Positions 1-7,439 of a stretch of 64,000 bases of DNA are shown here, in pieces. Made by a program: the position numbers and the translations under genes. Positions within the stretch are counted from its first letter, which is position 1; every line of letters begins with the position of its first letter. Source of the stretch: Gracilibacter sp. BRH_c7a. GTDB lineage: Bacteria; Bacillota; Desulfitobacteriia; Desulfitobacteriales; Syntrophobotulaceae. The notes beneath the pieces were generated by a model. That model did not search any database. It worked only from the letters and a program-made list of their open reading frames with translations, and was not told the DNA's origin. The stretch covers positions 1-64,000 of the forward strand of contig LOEZ01000077.1 of assembly GCA_001516055.1 (NCBI GenBank), given 5' to 3'.

Positions 1-1592
1 CGCCATGCCGGATGCTGAAACTTAAGGGGCAGTTCCAGGGGGCAAAGTGAAAACATTCCGGGGTTATTCATAAAATAAAGGGAGAGGTATTCCGTGTGGG
101 TTAAGGGTTTGGGCTGGTGCAGCAAACGCCGGAGAGCCTTTACGGAGATAACCTCAGCACCTGTTCCCATGGCACAGTTCAGCGGATAGGTATAATCTGC
201 GCTCTGTTGCCAATGAGCCTGAATTAAGCGGCTGATAATTTCTGGGGAAACAGCCGGATTATCCCCGGTAACTCTCAAAACAATACCGGCTTTGGTAATA
301 ACAGCTGCCTGAAGCATCCGCACGGCAACATTATCGGGATCACCCCTGATGATTTTCACTCTTCCACCCAGAGTAAAGTCCTCCAGGGGATCATCCTGGG
401 GCAGGTCGGAAGTGGCTAGGACAACATAATCGGCTTCCGGTACCGCCAGGCAGTTAAGCAGGCAGCGTTCAATCGCAGGAAGGCCATGAATCGGTAATAG
501 AGCTTTTCCCGGCAGCCGCGTTGATTTCAAACGGCAGACCACAACGATAGTAATGACCGATTGCCCTGGTATTCGGATCTGTTCTGGAGACTTCAGCATA
601 TTCTTGAATAACGGTTCCCCTTTTTTCGCAGGGCAGTTCAGTACATTTCCCACAAAATTCCCGGCCTCGGCAGGTTTGGTGCCTGTTCCGGGACGCTTAT
701 AGGCCAGATCGTCCCATTGAAGCCGGTGACCTTGCGGTAAATCCCTGTCGAAATAGATGGAGCGGCGTACGGATAGATAGTCCTCATCCGGGTAGCGCCG
801 TTTGACTGGTTTACCGATCCCTTTTTCGATGGTTCTTAATTCCGAAATAAAGCGGCACAACTCCTGCGGGCCGATGGATACTTCATAATCTGGTCTTTTT
901 ACCGTAGGGTCCAGACTGAAATGTTTTTCAACCACTCTGGCCCCCAGGGCTGCAGCCGCCAGGGAAATAGCCGTCCCGGCGGTATGGTCGCAAAAACCGA
1001 CAGGATAGTTATAGCGGCGCAGAATCTCCATGGCCCTAAGGTTCACTTCGTCCGGAGGGGTCGGATATTTGCTGTTGGTATGATAAATGACGATTTTGCT
1101 GCCGCCTGCGTTTTCGATGACTTTCACAGCGGCTTTGATCTCAGGCAGCAGCGCATTTCCTGTGGAAAGAAAAATCGGTAACCCTGTACGGGCACATGCT
1201 GTCAAAAAGGGATGATTGGTAAGGTCGCCGCTGACGATTTTGAGAAAGTCGGCACCGGCCTGGACAATAAAGCACAGGGTAGTAAAATCCGCCACACAGG
1301 CGGTTACAGCCAGGCCCAAAGCGTGAGCCTGTTCAAACAGCCGGACAATTTGTTCGTCACTTAGGTGCCAACTGTCCCATTCATCATTGGTCTTGCTCTT
1401 CATAGGGGTACTGTTAATCTCATCCCAGGCGATATGCTGGAACGAGACGGCATCAGCTTGGCACGCTGCGGCGATATCAACCATCTTTTCCGCTTCCTGA
1501 AAGGAACCAGCGTGATTGAATCCGGCCTCGGCGATGACAAAAACAGGTGTATTTCGGCCGATTAGCTGTTGGCCGATAGAAAATGAAACCAT
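1..1592 (-). CDS. NeuB/SpsE-type sialic acid synthase fused to SpsF-type cytidylyltransferase (partial, open at left edge)
   Basis: I translated this frame by hand: it is open from an ATG at 1592 to the window edge (530 residues visible). Residues 1-335 are a NeuB/SpsE-type nonulosonic acid synthase, condensing phosphoenolpyruvate with a hexosamine; it opens with VFVIAEAGFNHAGSF, has YHTNSKYPTP and VGFCDHTAG near the core end, and a C-terminal SAF-like segment (YLSVRRSIYFDRDLPQGH). From about residue 346 the frame continues without a stop into an SpsF/NeuA-like nucleotidyltransferase (VVVCRLKSTRLPGKALLPI, then LRVTGDNPAVSPE), which would activate the sugar with CTP. GGAG lies before the ATG. 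It is the last visible gene of a minus-strand nucleotide-sugar operon, 53 bases after the SDR gene. The fusion would couple synthesis and activation of one sugar; the exact acid (legionaminic, pseudaminic or other) is not decided here. Confidence 0.9.
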   Translation of the reverse strand, partial: MVSFSIGQQLIGRNTPVFVIAEAGFNHAGSFQEAEKMVDIAAACQADAVSFQHIAWDEINSTPMKSKTNDEWDSWHLSDEQIVRLFEQAHALGLAVTACVADFTTLCFIVQAGADFLKIVSGDLTNHPFLTACARTGLPIFLSTGNALLPEIKAAVKVIENAGGSKIVIYHTNSKYPTPPDEVNLRAMEILRRYNYPVGFCDHTAGTAISLAAAALGARVVEKHFSLDPTVKRPDYEVSIGPQELCRFISELRTIEKGIGKPVKRRYPDEDYLSVRRSIYFDRDLPQGHRLQWDDLAYKRPGTGTKPAEAGNFVGNVLNCPAKKGEPLFKNMLKSPEQIRIPGQSVITIVVVCRLKSTRLPGKALLPIHGLPAIERCLLNCLAVPEADYVVLATSDLPQDDPLEDFTLGGRVKIIRGDPDNVAVRMLQAAVITKAGIVLRVTGDNPAVSPEIISRLIQAHWQQSADYTYPLNCAMGTGAEVISVKALRRLLHQPKPLTHTEYLSLYFMNNPGMFSLCPLELPLKFQHPAW

Positions 1593-1645
1593 AATCTCCA
1601 CTTCCTTGAATATTGATGGTATAAAATAAATTCAGCAGTCTGTCT

Positions 1646-2431
1646 TTAAAACACGGAATGCGCCGTACCGCCGTCTACGGCGATAAACGAACCGGTCAGG
1701 GCACCGGCTGCCTCACCGGCCAGGAAGGCTACGATGCTGCCGAATTCCGCAGGCTCGTTATAGTGCTTCATCGGCAGGCGGGCTGTATTCTCCCGTTCAA
1801 TTTCACCGGGACTGCGGCCCTGCTTCTCGGCTGCGTTCTGAATAAGCTGCAGGGCTCTTTCCGTGCGGAAGGCAGCCGGCCCAAGCGCGTTAACCGTAAT
1901 ATGATCGGGAGCCAGTTGCAGGGCAAGAGTTTTGGCGAAGGCTGCTAACCCGGCACGGTAGACATTGGACAGCAGCAAGGATACCGCTGGTTCTTTGGCG
2001 GTGATGGAAGTATTCATGATGATCCGTCCCCATTTCTGGGATACCATGTCCGGAATAAGCTGCTGCGCAGTATAGACGACGGGTAGCAGGAGGTCGTGAT
2101 GGGCCTGGACAAAATCGTCAAGCCTAAGGTCTTCGAAAGAGCCGGGTTTGGGGCCGGGCCCGTTGGTAAACAGGATATCGATAACTCCGAATTTCCGCCG
2201 GCCTTCACGGACCATATCGTTTAAATTATTGATACAAGTAACATCTGACGGGATGGCCAAGATTCCCACCCCACTGTAATTATTTTTCAGCGTTTTCTCC
2301 GCTTGGTAAAGTTTCGGGCTTCTGCTGCAGATAATGATGTTATGGCCATCACGGCACAAAGCCTCGGCGGCGGCAAAACCAAGGCCGGAAGAGCTTGCCA
2401 GAACCAAAGCCGTATGCTTTTTCCGTTTCAT
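1646..2431 (-). CDS. SDR family oxidoreductase lacking the catalytic Lys
   Basis: A 261-residue short-chain dehydrogenase with a Rossmann nucleotide site near residues 9-18 (VLASSSGLG) and the family C-terminus (TGSFIAVDGGTA). Ser142 and Tyr158 of the SDR triad are visible, but the residue four after Tyr, normally Lys, is Leu162. Nucleotide binding is therefore likely while ordinary hydride-transfer chemistry is uncertain. It lies between the aminotransferase (6 bases upstream) and the NeuB fusion, so it belongs to the nonulosonic-acid operon; PtmA-type oxidoreductases occupy similar places in legionaminate loci (family knowledge). The ATG at 2431 has CAGGAGATG upstream. The substrate is unknown. 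Confidence 0.85.
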   Translation of the reverse strand: MKRKKHTALVLASSSGLGFAAAEALCRDGHNIIICSRSPKLYQAEKTLKNNYSGVGILAIPSDVTCINNLNDMVREGRRKFGVIDILFTNGPGPKPGSFEDLRLDDFVQAHHDLLLPVVYTAQQLIPDMVSQKWGRIIMNTSITAKEPAVSLLLSNVYRAGLAAFAKTLALQLAPDHITVNALGPAAFRTERALQLIQNAAEKQGRSPGEIERENTARLPMKHYNEPAEFGSIVAFLAGEAAGALTGSFIAVDGGTAHSVF

Positions 2432-2437
2432 TGATTC

Positions 2438-3637
2438 TCATCTCCTGTAATAATGGATTACTTTTTTCAGTGCCCTGATTACATCCTCTAGGTCCTGCTC
2501 GGTCATAGCTGGAAAAAGGGGCAGGGTGATGATTCCTTGATATATTTTTTCCGTCTGCGGGCACAGGCCTGTTGGGTAACCCAGTTCCCGGTAATACGGG
2601 TGGTAATATACTGGAATATAATGGACATTGACACCGATATTCTCTTGAATAAGAGCCTCGAAGATTTCCTTGCGTTCCACCCCCAAATAATCAAGGTTCA
2701 GACGGATTACATACAAATGCCAGGCTGAAGAGACACTTGGGGGTTCCTGCGGGCAAGTAATTTCCGGCATCGTTTGGAAAGTTCGGGTATACGTTTCGGC
2801 ATAGCAGCGTCTTATTTGAATAAAGGAATCCAGTTTTTTCAGCTGGCTGGAGCCCAAAGCTGCCTGGATATCTGTAATCCGGTAATTATAGCCTAAGGTT
2901 TGCATTTCATAATACCAGGGTCCGTGCTGTTCACGTAATTGATCGGCCTCCCGGGTAATCCCGTGGGTTCTGAACTGTTTTAGCTTCCGGTAATATTCTT
3001 CCTGATCTGTGGTAATGATTCCGCCTTCGCCGCTGGTGATACTTTTAACAGGATGGAAACTGAACATGGTCATATCACTGATGGCACCGATTTTTCTGTT
3101 TTTATACGAGGCACCCAGAGCGTGAGCGGCATCTTCGATGACAACAAGATGATGCTTGCGGGCGATGGCCTGGATCGTATCGAGGTCTACGGGATTTCCG
3201 GCAAAGTCTACGGGAAGGATGGCTTTAGTTCGGGGTGTGATTAACTTCTCAATGGCTGCCGGATCAATGTTCAAAGTCAGGGGATCAATATCGGCAAAGA
3301 CCGGAGTGCCTCCAAGGTAAAGGATACAATTGGCACTGGCGGCAAAGGTTAAAGGAGAAGTAATGACTTCATCCCCTTGTTTAATCCCTGCCGCAAAGCA
3401 GGCCCCATGCAAAGCGGCCGTACCATTGGCAAAAGCCACGGCGTATTTTGCTCCGACATAAGCGGCGATAGATTGCTCAAACCCTTCAACCGCCGGTCCG
3501 GTCGTTAAATAATCTCCTTGTAAAACGTTGACGACTGACTGAATATCTTCCTCATCCAACCACTGGCGGCCATAAGGTAAATATTTTTCCCTGACGGGTA
3601 TTCCTCCATGAATGGCTAAATCTTTATATAGCTCCAT
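2438..3637 (-). CDS. DegT/DnrJ/EryC1 (PseC/SpsC-type) sugar aminotransferase
   Basis: A PLP enzyme of about 399 residues that puts an amino group from glutamate on a 4-keto nucleotide sugar. Family marks are LPYGRQWLDEEDIQSVV near the N-terminus, FANGTAALHGA, VIEDAAHALGA, and the Schiff-base Lys in FHPVKSITSGEGG. The open frame extends upstream to 3664, but the ATG at 3637 (MELYKDLAIHGG) begins the conserved protein and has AAGGAG upstream. Its 5' end overlaps the epimerase gene by about 22 bases, so the two are co-translated. With the 4,6-dehydratase two genes upstream it matches the PseB-PseC order of 4-amino-4,6-dideoxyhexose pathways. PseC and SpsC cannot be told apart by eye. Confidence 0.9.
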   Translation of the reverse strand: MELYKDLAIHGGIPVREKYLPYGRQWLDEEDIQSVVNVLQGDYLTTGPAVEGFEQSIAAYVGAKYAVAFANGTAALHGACFAAGIKQGDEVITSPLTFAASANCILYLGGTPVFADIDPLTLNIDPAAIEKLITPRTKAILPVDFAGNPVDLDTIQAIARKHHLVVIEDAAHALGASYKNRKIGAISDMTMFSFHPVKSITSGEGGIITTDQEEYYRKLKQFRTHGITREADQLREQHGPWYYEMQTLGYNYRITDIQAALGSSQLKKLDSFIQIRRCYAETYTRTFQTMPEITCPQEPPSVSSAWHLYVIRLNLDYLGVERKEIFEALIQENIGVNVHYIPVYYHPYYRELGYPTGLCPQTEKIYQGIITLPLFPAMTEQDLEDVIRALKKVIHYYRR

Positions 3638-4581
3638 CCTTTTGATACTCCTTTTATCATCCATTCTTCAGTCTTGTTGATTCCTTCTTCCAGACTTACT
3701 TTTGGCGTCCAATTTAAAATTGTTCTGGCCTTATCATAATTGCACAGCAATTTTCGTATTTCACTTTGGGGATGGATATGAGGCAGATGCTCAATTTTGT
3801 CGGTATTCTTTATGATCAGAGCGGCCAGCTCATTAATAGAGATATCCTGGCCTAGTCCGGCGTTCAGGATTTGCCCCTCAGCAAGCTTGGAATAACCGGC
3901 AGCTACGACAAAATCGGCACAGTCTTCGACATAGAGCAGATCGCGGGTCTGGGTTCCGTCACCATAGATGGAAAGTTTGTGATCCGCCAGTTTTTTTTGG
4001 ATAAAAATAGCGATGACACCGCCTTCGCCCCCAGTTTTTTGAAAAGGACCATAGGTGTTAAATGGGCGGACGATGACGATGGGCAGGGAGTAGGCGTAAT
4101 AATAGGACAGCACCAGATTTTCGGCGGCTATTTTCGAACCGGCGTAGGGCGAAGCCGGTTTGGTGGGATGTTTTTCCGAAATACCGCGAGCATCGTTTGC
4201 TGCGTCATAAACCATACAGGTACTCATAAAAACCATCTTCACCTGGTATTGCCTACATTTCTCCAAGACCTGAAAGGTACCTACGGTATCATTGGTAAAC
4301 GTTGTCCGGGGGTCGTCGATACTATCCTGAACATTGATACTGGCCGCTAGGTGAAAGCAGAGATCAAAGTTGTTCTGAAAAAGGGAATCCAAAAGTTTTG
4401 GATCGTTAATATCACCTTTTTGAAAACGAAAGGAGTGAGAATCGGTCATAAATTCCGTCAGATTTTCGTTTCGTCCATTCGCTAAATTATCCAATACCCA
4501 TACTTGGTGCTGATCTTTTAGCAATTTGGCGACGACCCATCTGCCGATAAATCCTGCTCCGCCTGTAACAAGAACTTTCAA
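3616..4581 (-). CDS. NAD-dependent sugar epimerase/dehydratase (extended SDR)
   Basis: A 321-residue extended SDR. The N-terminal VTGGAGFIGRWVV is the NAD-binding GxxGxxG motif; DNLANGRNENL follows the second strand, and YAGSKIAAE supplies YxxxK. The C-terminal half has the substrate region typical of GalE/RfbB relatives (RPFNTYGPFQK, YGDGTQTRDLLYVEDC). It sits between the inverting 4,6-dehydratase (12 bases upstream) and the aminotransferase (overlapping). An epimerase in this position would set the configuration of the UDP-HexNAc used by the operon; that assignment is inference. Confidence 0.88.
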   Translation of the reverse strand: MKVLVTGGAGFIGRWVVAKLLKDQHQVWVLDNLANGRNENLTEFMTDSHSFRFQKGDINDPKLLDSLFQNNFDLCFHLAASINVQDSIDDPRTTFTNDTVGTFQVLEKCRQYQVKMVFMSTCMVYDAANDARGISEKHPTKPASPYAGSKIAAENLVLSYYYAYSLPIVIVRPFNTYGPFQKTGGEGGVIAIFIQKKLADHKLSIYGDGTQTRDLLYVEDCADFVVAAGYSKLAEGQILNAGLGQDISINELAALIIKNTDKIEHLPHIHPQSEIRKLLCNYDKARTILNWTPKVSLEEGINKTEEWMIKGVSKGWSYIKI

Positions 4582-4593
4582 TTTATTTCCTCC

Positions 4594-5592
4594 TCAAATC
4601 AAGTTTTCAGCTAAAATGAGATGGCGGACTTCTTCCACGGTCAGGGGTTCTTGACCGGAGGAGCTGTAAGTCCCCGGTTGGGTATTATGCGTATTTGAAT
4701 AGACATTTCCCGTACGGGACGGAATAACAAACATATCCGGTAATTCCAAAGCATTTAAGGATTCATCATACGTCATTAATTCTTCGAACATTTTTTCGCC
4801 GGGTCTGATTCCCACATCTTGCAGCACGATCTCCCGGAGATTGATGTTGTATTTCCGGCAGGTTTCTTCAGTGACGACTTTGACCAAGTCCCGTAAGACA
4901 ATCACCGGCATTTTTAAGACAAAGATCTCTCCGCCCTGGGCTTCTTTCATGGCCTTGATGGTTAACCGGGTGGCTTGATCGATCGTGATCATAAAACGGC
5001 TCATGGCTGGATCGGTGACGGTGAGCTTTTTATCTTTTAAAATCTGGTTTACAAATATCGGGATGACGGAGCCGCGGGAACCGATGATATTGCCGAAACG
5101 GACAATGGAGAAAATCGTCGGGCTCCTGCCTTTACTGTGTTCGGAAGCAATAATCATCCGTTCGGCAGTAAGTTTCGTAGCCCCATAGGTGTTGGTGGGA
5201 GAGATGGCTTTGTCCGTACTGGTAAACGTTACTTTTTTTACTTTTTGGGTCATCGCCGCTTTTAGGACATTGTGGGAGCCTACGATATTGGTTAACACGG
5301 CTTCATAAGGATTATATTCACAGGCCGTGACATGTTTTAAGGCAGCGGAATGAAAAACATAATCTATATCTTTCATGGCACTTAAGACCCGGTCATAATC
5401 CCGGACATCTCCGATGAGGTACCGAAGTTCTTTCCTTGTTCCCAATTCATTTTGCAGCAGATATTGTTTGTGTTCATCCCGGCTGAAAATTCTCACGACC
5501 TCCGGCTTCTCCGTTAAAATATGATGGAGAAGATTTTTGCCGACTGAACCTGTGCCTCCGATTATCAGAATTTTTTTGTTCTCAAAAAACAT
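4594..5592 (-). CDS. PseB/CapD-type UDP-N-acetylglucosamine 4,6-dehydratase
   Basis: A 332-residue polysaccharide biosynthesis protein of the single-domain PseB/FlaA1 type. Marks are ILIIGGTGSVGKNLL (NAD site), the RIFSRDEHKQY segment, HSAALKHVTACEYNP, YGATKLTAE, and RFGNIIGSRGSVIPIF, all characteristic of enzymes converting UDP-GlcNAc to a 4-keto-6-deoxy product. It has no membrane segments, unlike long CapD/PglF proteins. It precedes the epimerase and aminotransferase in the operon and probably supplies their substrate. Its start (ATG 5592) has a GGGACGG ribosome site. Confidence 0.88.
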   Translation of the reverse strand: MFFENKKILIIGGTGSVGKNLLHHILTEKPEVVRIFSRDEHKQYLLQNELGTRKELRYLIGDVRDYDRVLSAMKDIDYVFHSAALKHVTACEYNPYEAVLTNIVGSHNVLKAAMTQKVKKVTFTSTDKAISPTNTYGATKLTAERMIIASEHSKGRSPTIFSIVRFGNIIGSRGSVIPIFVNQILKDKKLTVTDPAMSRFMITIDQATRLTIKAMKEAQGGEIFVLKMPVIVLRDLVKVVTEETCRKYNINLREIVLQDVGIRPGEKMFEELMTYDESLNALELPDMFVIPSRTGNVYSNTHNTQPGTYSSSGQEPLTVEEVRHLILAENLI

Positions 5593-5647
5593 TGACGACC
5601 GTCCCTTACTTTTTGAAAAATTTTACTTTCTTTTCCTAGTGTATGAA

Positions 5648-5672
5648 GCTGACAAGGTGATTGCTTGTCAGC
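5648..5672 (-). repeat. Intercistronic hairpin between spsA and the 4,6-dehydratase gene
   Basis: A perfect 9-bp inverted repeat (GCTGACAAG / CTTGTCAGC, 7-nt loop) lies in the 126-base gap between the two minus-strand genes. No T-run follows on the minus strand, so it looks more like a processing or stability element than a full terminator. Confidence 0.5.
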
Positions 5673-5718
5673 CCTGGACAAATCTTCTGATTTGCCTTTC
5701 TTTTTTATGGTTTTTGCC

Positions 5719-6492
5719 TTATTTTCCACTCCATAGGCTTCTCAAATGATCCCGCAATTCTTTGCAGGTTCTTTGTTCAGGCAGCAGCTGCAGTAACGGG
5801 TTCTCTTCCTGAGACTTTAACTGGGTATGCAGGGATTCAGTTGTCATATAGTTATCATCCAAAATTTCCGAAAGCGGATAAAACGACCAATAATGACACA
5901 GCCGCCAGAAAAACCTAGCATCACCAATGAAATAAAATTGAGGATCTTCATCCCAGTAAGAACCCCAGCGCTGATAGATGACAGGCAAAATATCTGCTCG
6001 GTGCATGACTGAACAATGATCAACCTGGCAAGAAGCTACTGTAGTGACGGATTTGGCTATGCGATGCATCGTATTTTTCAGTTTGTCTTCTTTATCAAGA
6101 AAGACCACTTTGGAGGAAGAATAAACGATGTTGATTTCAGGGTTGGTTTCCAACATGTGGATCATTCTTTCCAACCGTTCAGGGTAATAGACATTATCAT
6201 CGGTTGCGTAGGAAATATATTTTCCTTGACATGATTCCAGAGCTTTGTTAATCAGAACGGCATAACGAATGCTTTTCGCTCTTTCGGAGATCTCCGTAAT
6301 ATTACTCCGAAAATACCGTATTCTTTGGTCGTTCAAGTAGGATGCGATAACTTGCTGGGTCTCTTCATTAGAGTTATCATCCATTAACCAGAGTTCAAAG
6401 TCAGGGTAGGTTTGGTTTAAAATGCCTTCGATGGCTTTTCCCACAAACTTTGGCTTGTTATAACTTGTTAAAATGATTGAAACTGTGCTCAA
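5719..6492 (-). CDS. spsA: SpsA-type spore coat polysaccharide glycosyltransferase (GT2)
   Basis: A 257-residue GT-A fold glycosyltransferase, almost the same length as B. subtilis SpsA. Shared marks are the opening VSIILTSYNKPKFVGKAIE, the DDNSNEET segment, a long insert ending in ATDDN (nucleotide-sugar/metal-binding DXD region), DHCSVMHR, GSYWDED and GDARFFWRLCHYW. The B. subtilis protein is a nucleotide-diphospho-sugar transferase made in the mother cell. Here it is the first gene of the minus-strand operon that continues to the left edge, divergent from the SpsL-like cupin at 6678. Assignment to the SpsA family is strong; a role in the spore coat is inferred from that homology. Confidence 0.85.
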   Translation of the reverse strand: MSTVSIILTSYNKPKFVGKAIEGILNQTYPDFELWLMDDNSNEETQQVIASYLNDQRIRYFRSNITEISERAKSIRYAVLINKALESCQGKYISYATDDNVYYPERLERMIHMLETNPEINIVYSSSKVVFLDKEDKLKNTMHRIAKSVTTVASCQVDHCSVMHRADILPVIYQRWGSYWDEDPQFYFIGDARFFWRLCHYWSFYPLSEILDDNYMTTESLHTQLKSQEENPLLQLLPEQRTCKELRDHLRSLWSGK

Positions 6493-6677
6493 ATTAACCC
6501 CTCACTCATGCTGTTTTCTTTATCATATGAGACAACCTGTCATTATGTTAGGGCTAATTTTTTTCTGTTGGATTATCGGCACAATCACGACCAGTCAATA
6601 ATACAATATATATATCCAAGCTTGTATTTGAAACAATATGATTTTTGGCCTCGGGGCGGAGAAGGAGAGAATAACGG

Positions 6678-7133
6678 ATGATTGACGGAGTAAGAACCAA
6701 AAAATTAAAAATCTTACCCGACGAAAGAGGCAGATTGATGGAAATATTACGTTCTGATGATGAACTTTTTCTTGATTTCGGTCAGGTCTATATGACAACG
6801 TGTTACCCTCAAGCGGTTAAAGGATGGCATTTTCACAAGCTCCAAACAGATAATATGTGCGTCGTTAAAGGGATGGCCAAAATCGTTCTATATGACCGGA
6901 GAGAGAATTCCATAACCAAAGGTGAAATTAACGAGTTTTTTATAGGCGAGCATAACCCCATGATGTTGCATATCCCTCCCGAAATAGCCCATGGGATAAA
7001 AGCGATTGGCACTGTAGAAGCGCTTATCGTCAACATTCCTGATTACCCTTACAATTACGACAGTCCTGATGATTACCGGATTCCTCCCTATACCGAGGAT
7101 ATCTGCTATGATTGGGCACGAAAGGACGGCTAG
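6678..7133 (+). CDS. SpsL-like / RmlC-family cupin epimerase
   Basis: A 151-residue cupin related to dTDP-4-dehydrorhamnose 3,5-epimerases, of the short SpsL type rather than full-length RmlC. It begins with the family pattern DERGRLMEILRSDDELF and carries GWHFHKLQTDNMCVVKG, VLYDRREN and HIPPEIAHGIKAIG, which hold the cupin His residues. AGGAGA lies 8 bases before the ATG. It is divergent from spsA across a 185-base gap and is followed by a terminator at 7236. A close paralogue lies at 22061. Its sugar substrate is unknown. Confidence 0.82.
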   Translation: MIDGVRTKKLKILPDERGRLMEILRSDDELFLDFGQVYMTTCYPQAVKGWHFHKLQTDNMCVVKGMAKIVLYDRRENSITKGEINEFFIGEHNPMMLHIPPEIAHGIKAIGTVEALIVNIPDYPYNYDSPDDYRIPPYTEDICYDWARKDG

Positions 7134-7439
7134 CTACTGTTAAGAATCATTCATTTTGGAAGAAAATGCCTTTTAACAACAACATGTTTTGCGGCTATTG
7201 ATAAGAATGTGGAAAAACCAAATATAAGAAACGTCAAAACGCCGCGACCCTTAACGGGATCTTGGCGTTTTTCATATCGACAGGATCTCCCGCTAAAAAG
7301 TACGTCCATCCTTCGACAATTTTACATAAAATTAACTATATTATTATTTCGATTTTACGTTCGTATATTACAATAATATTGAAGAAGTGTAGCTATTAGG
7401 AATAGTATAAGGCAGAAGAATGATAGAAGGATGTAAAAT
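7134..7439. other. Intergenic region with terminator
   Basis: About 300 bases between the SpsL-like gene and the EAL/GGDEF gene. It holds the intrinsic terminator at 7236-7272 and an AT-rich stretch (7320-7440) that probably contains the promoter of the next gene; no reading frame stands out. Confidence 0.6.
7236..7272 (+). terminator. Intrinsic terminator after the SpsL-like gene
   Basis: AAAACGCC pairs with GGCGTTTT, with an inner CCC/GGG pairing, and runs into five T residues. It ends the 6678 transcription unit about 100 bases after the stop codon. Confidence 0.8.

Noticed and set aside
921-1565. Two plus-strand open frames (921-1181, 1365-1565)
   Set aside because: They are antisense to the NeuB part of the fusion gene, which shows clear conserved motifs.
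3871-4350. A 159-codon plus-strand open frame
   Set aside because: Shadow of the epimerase gene on the other strand.
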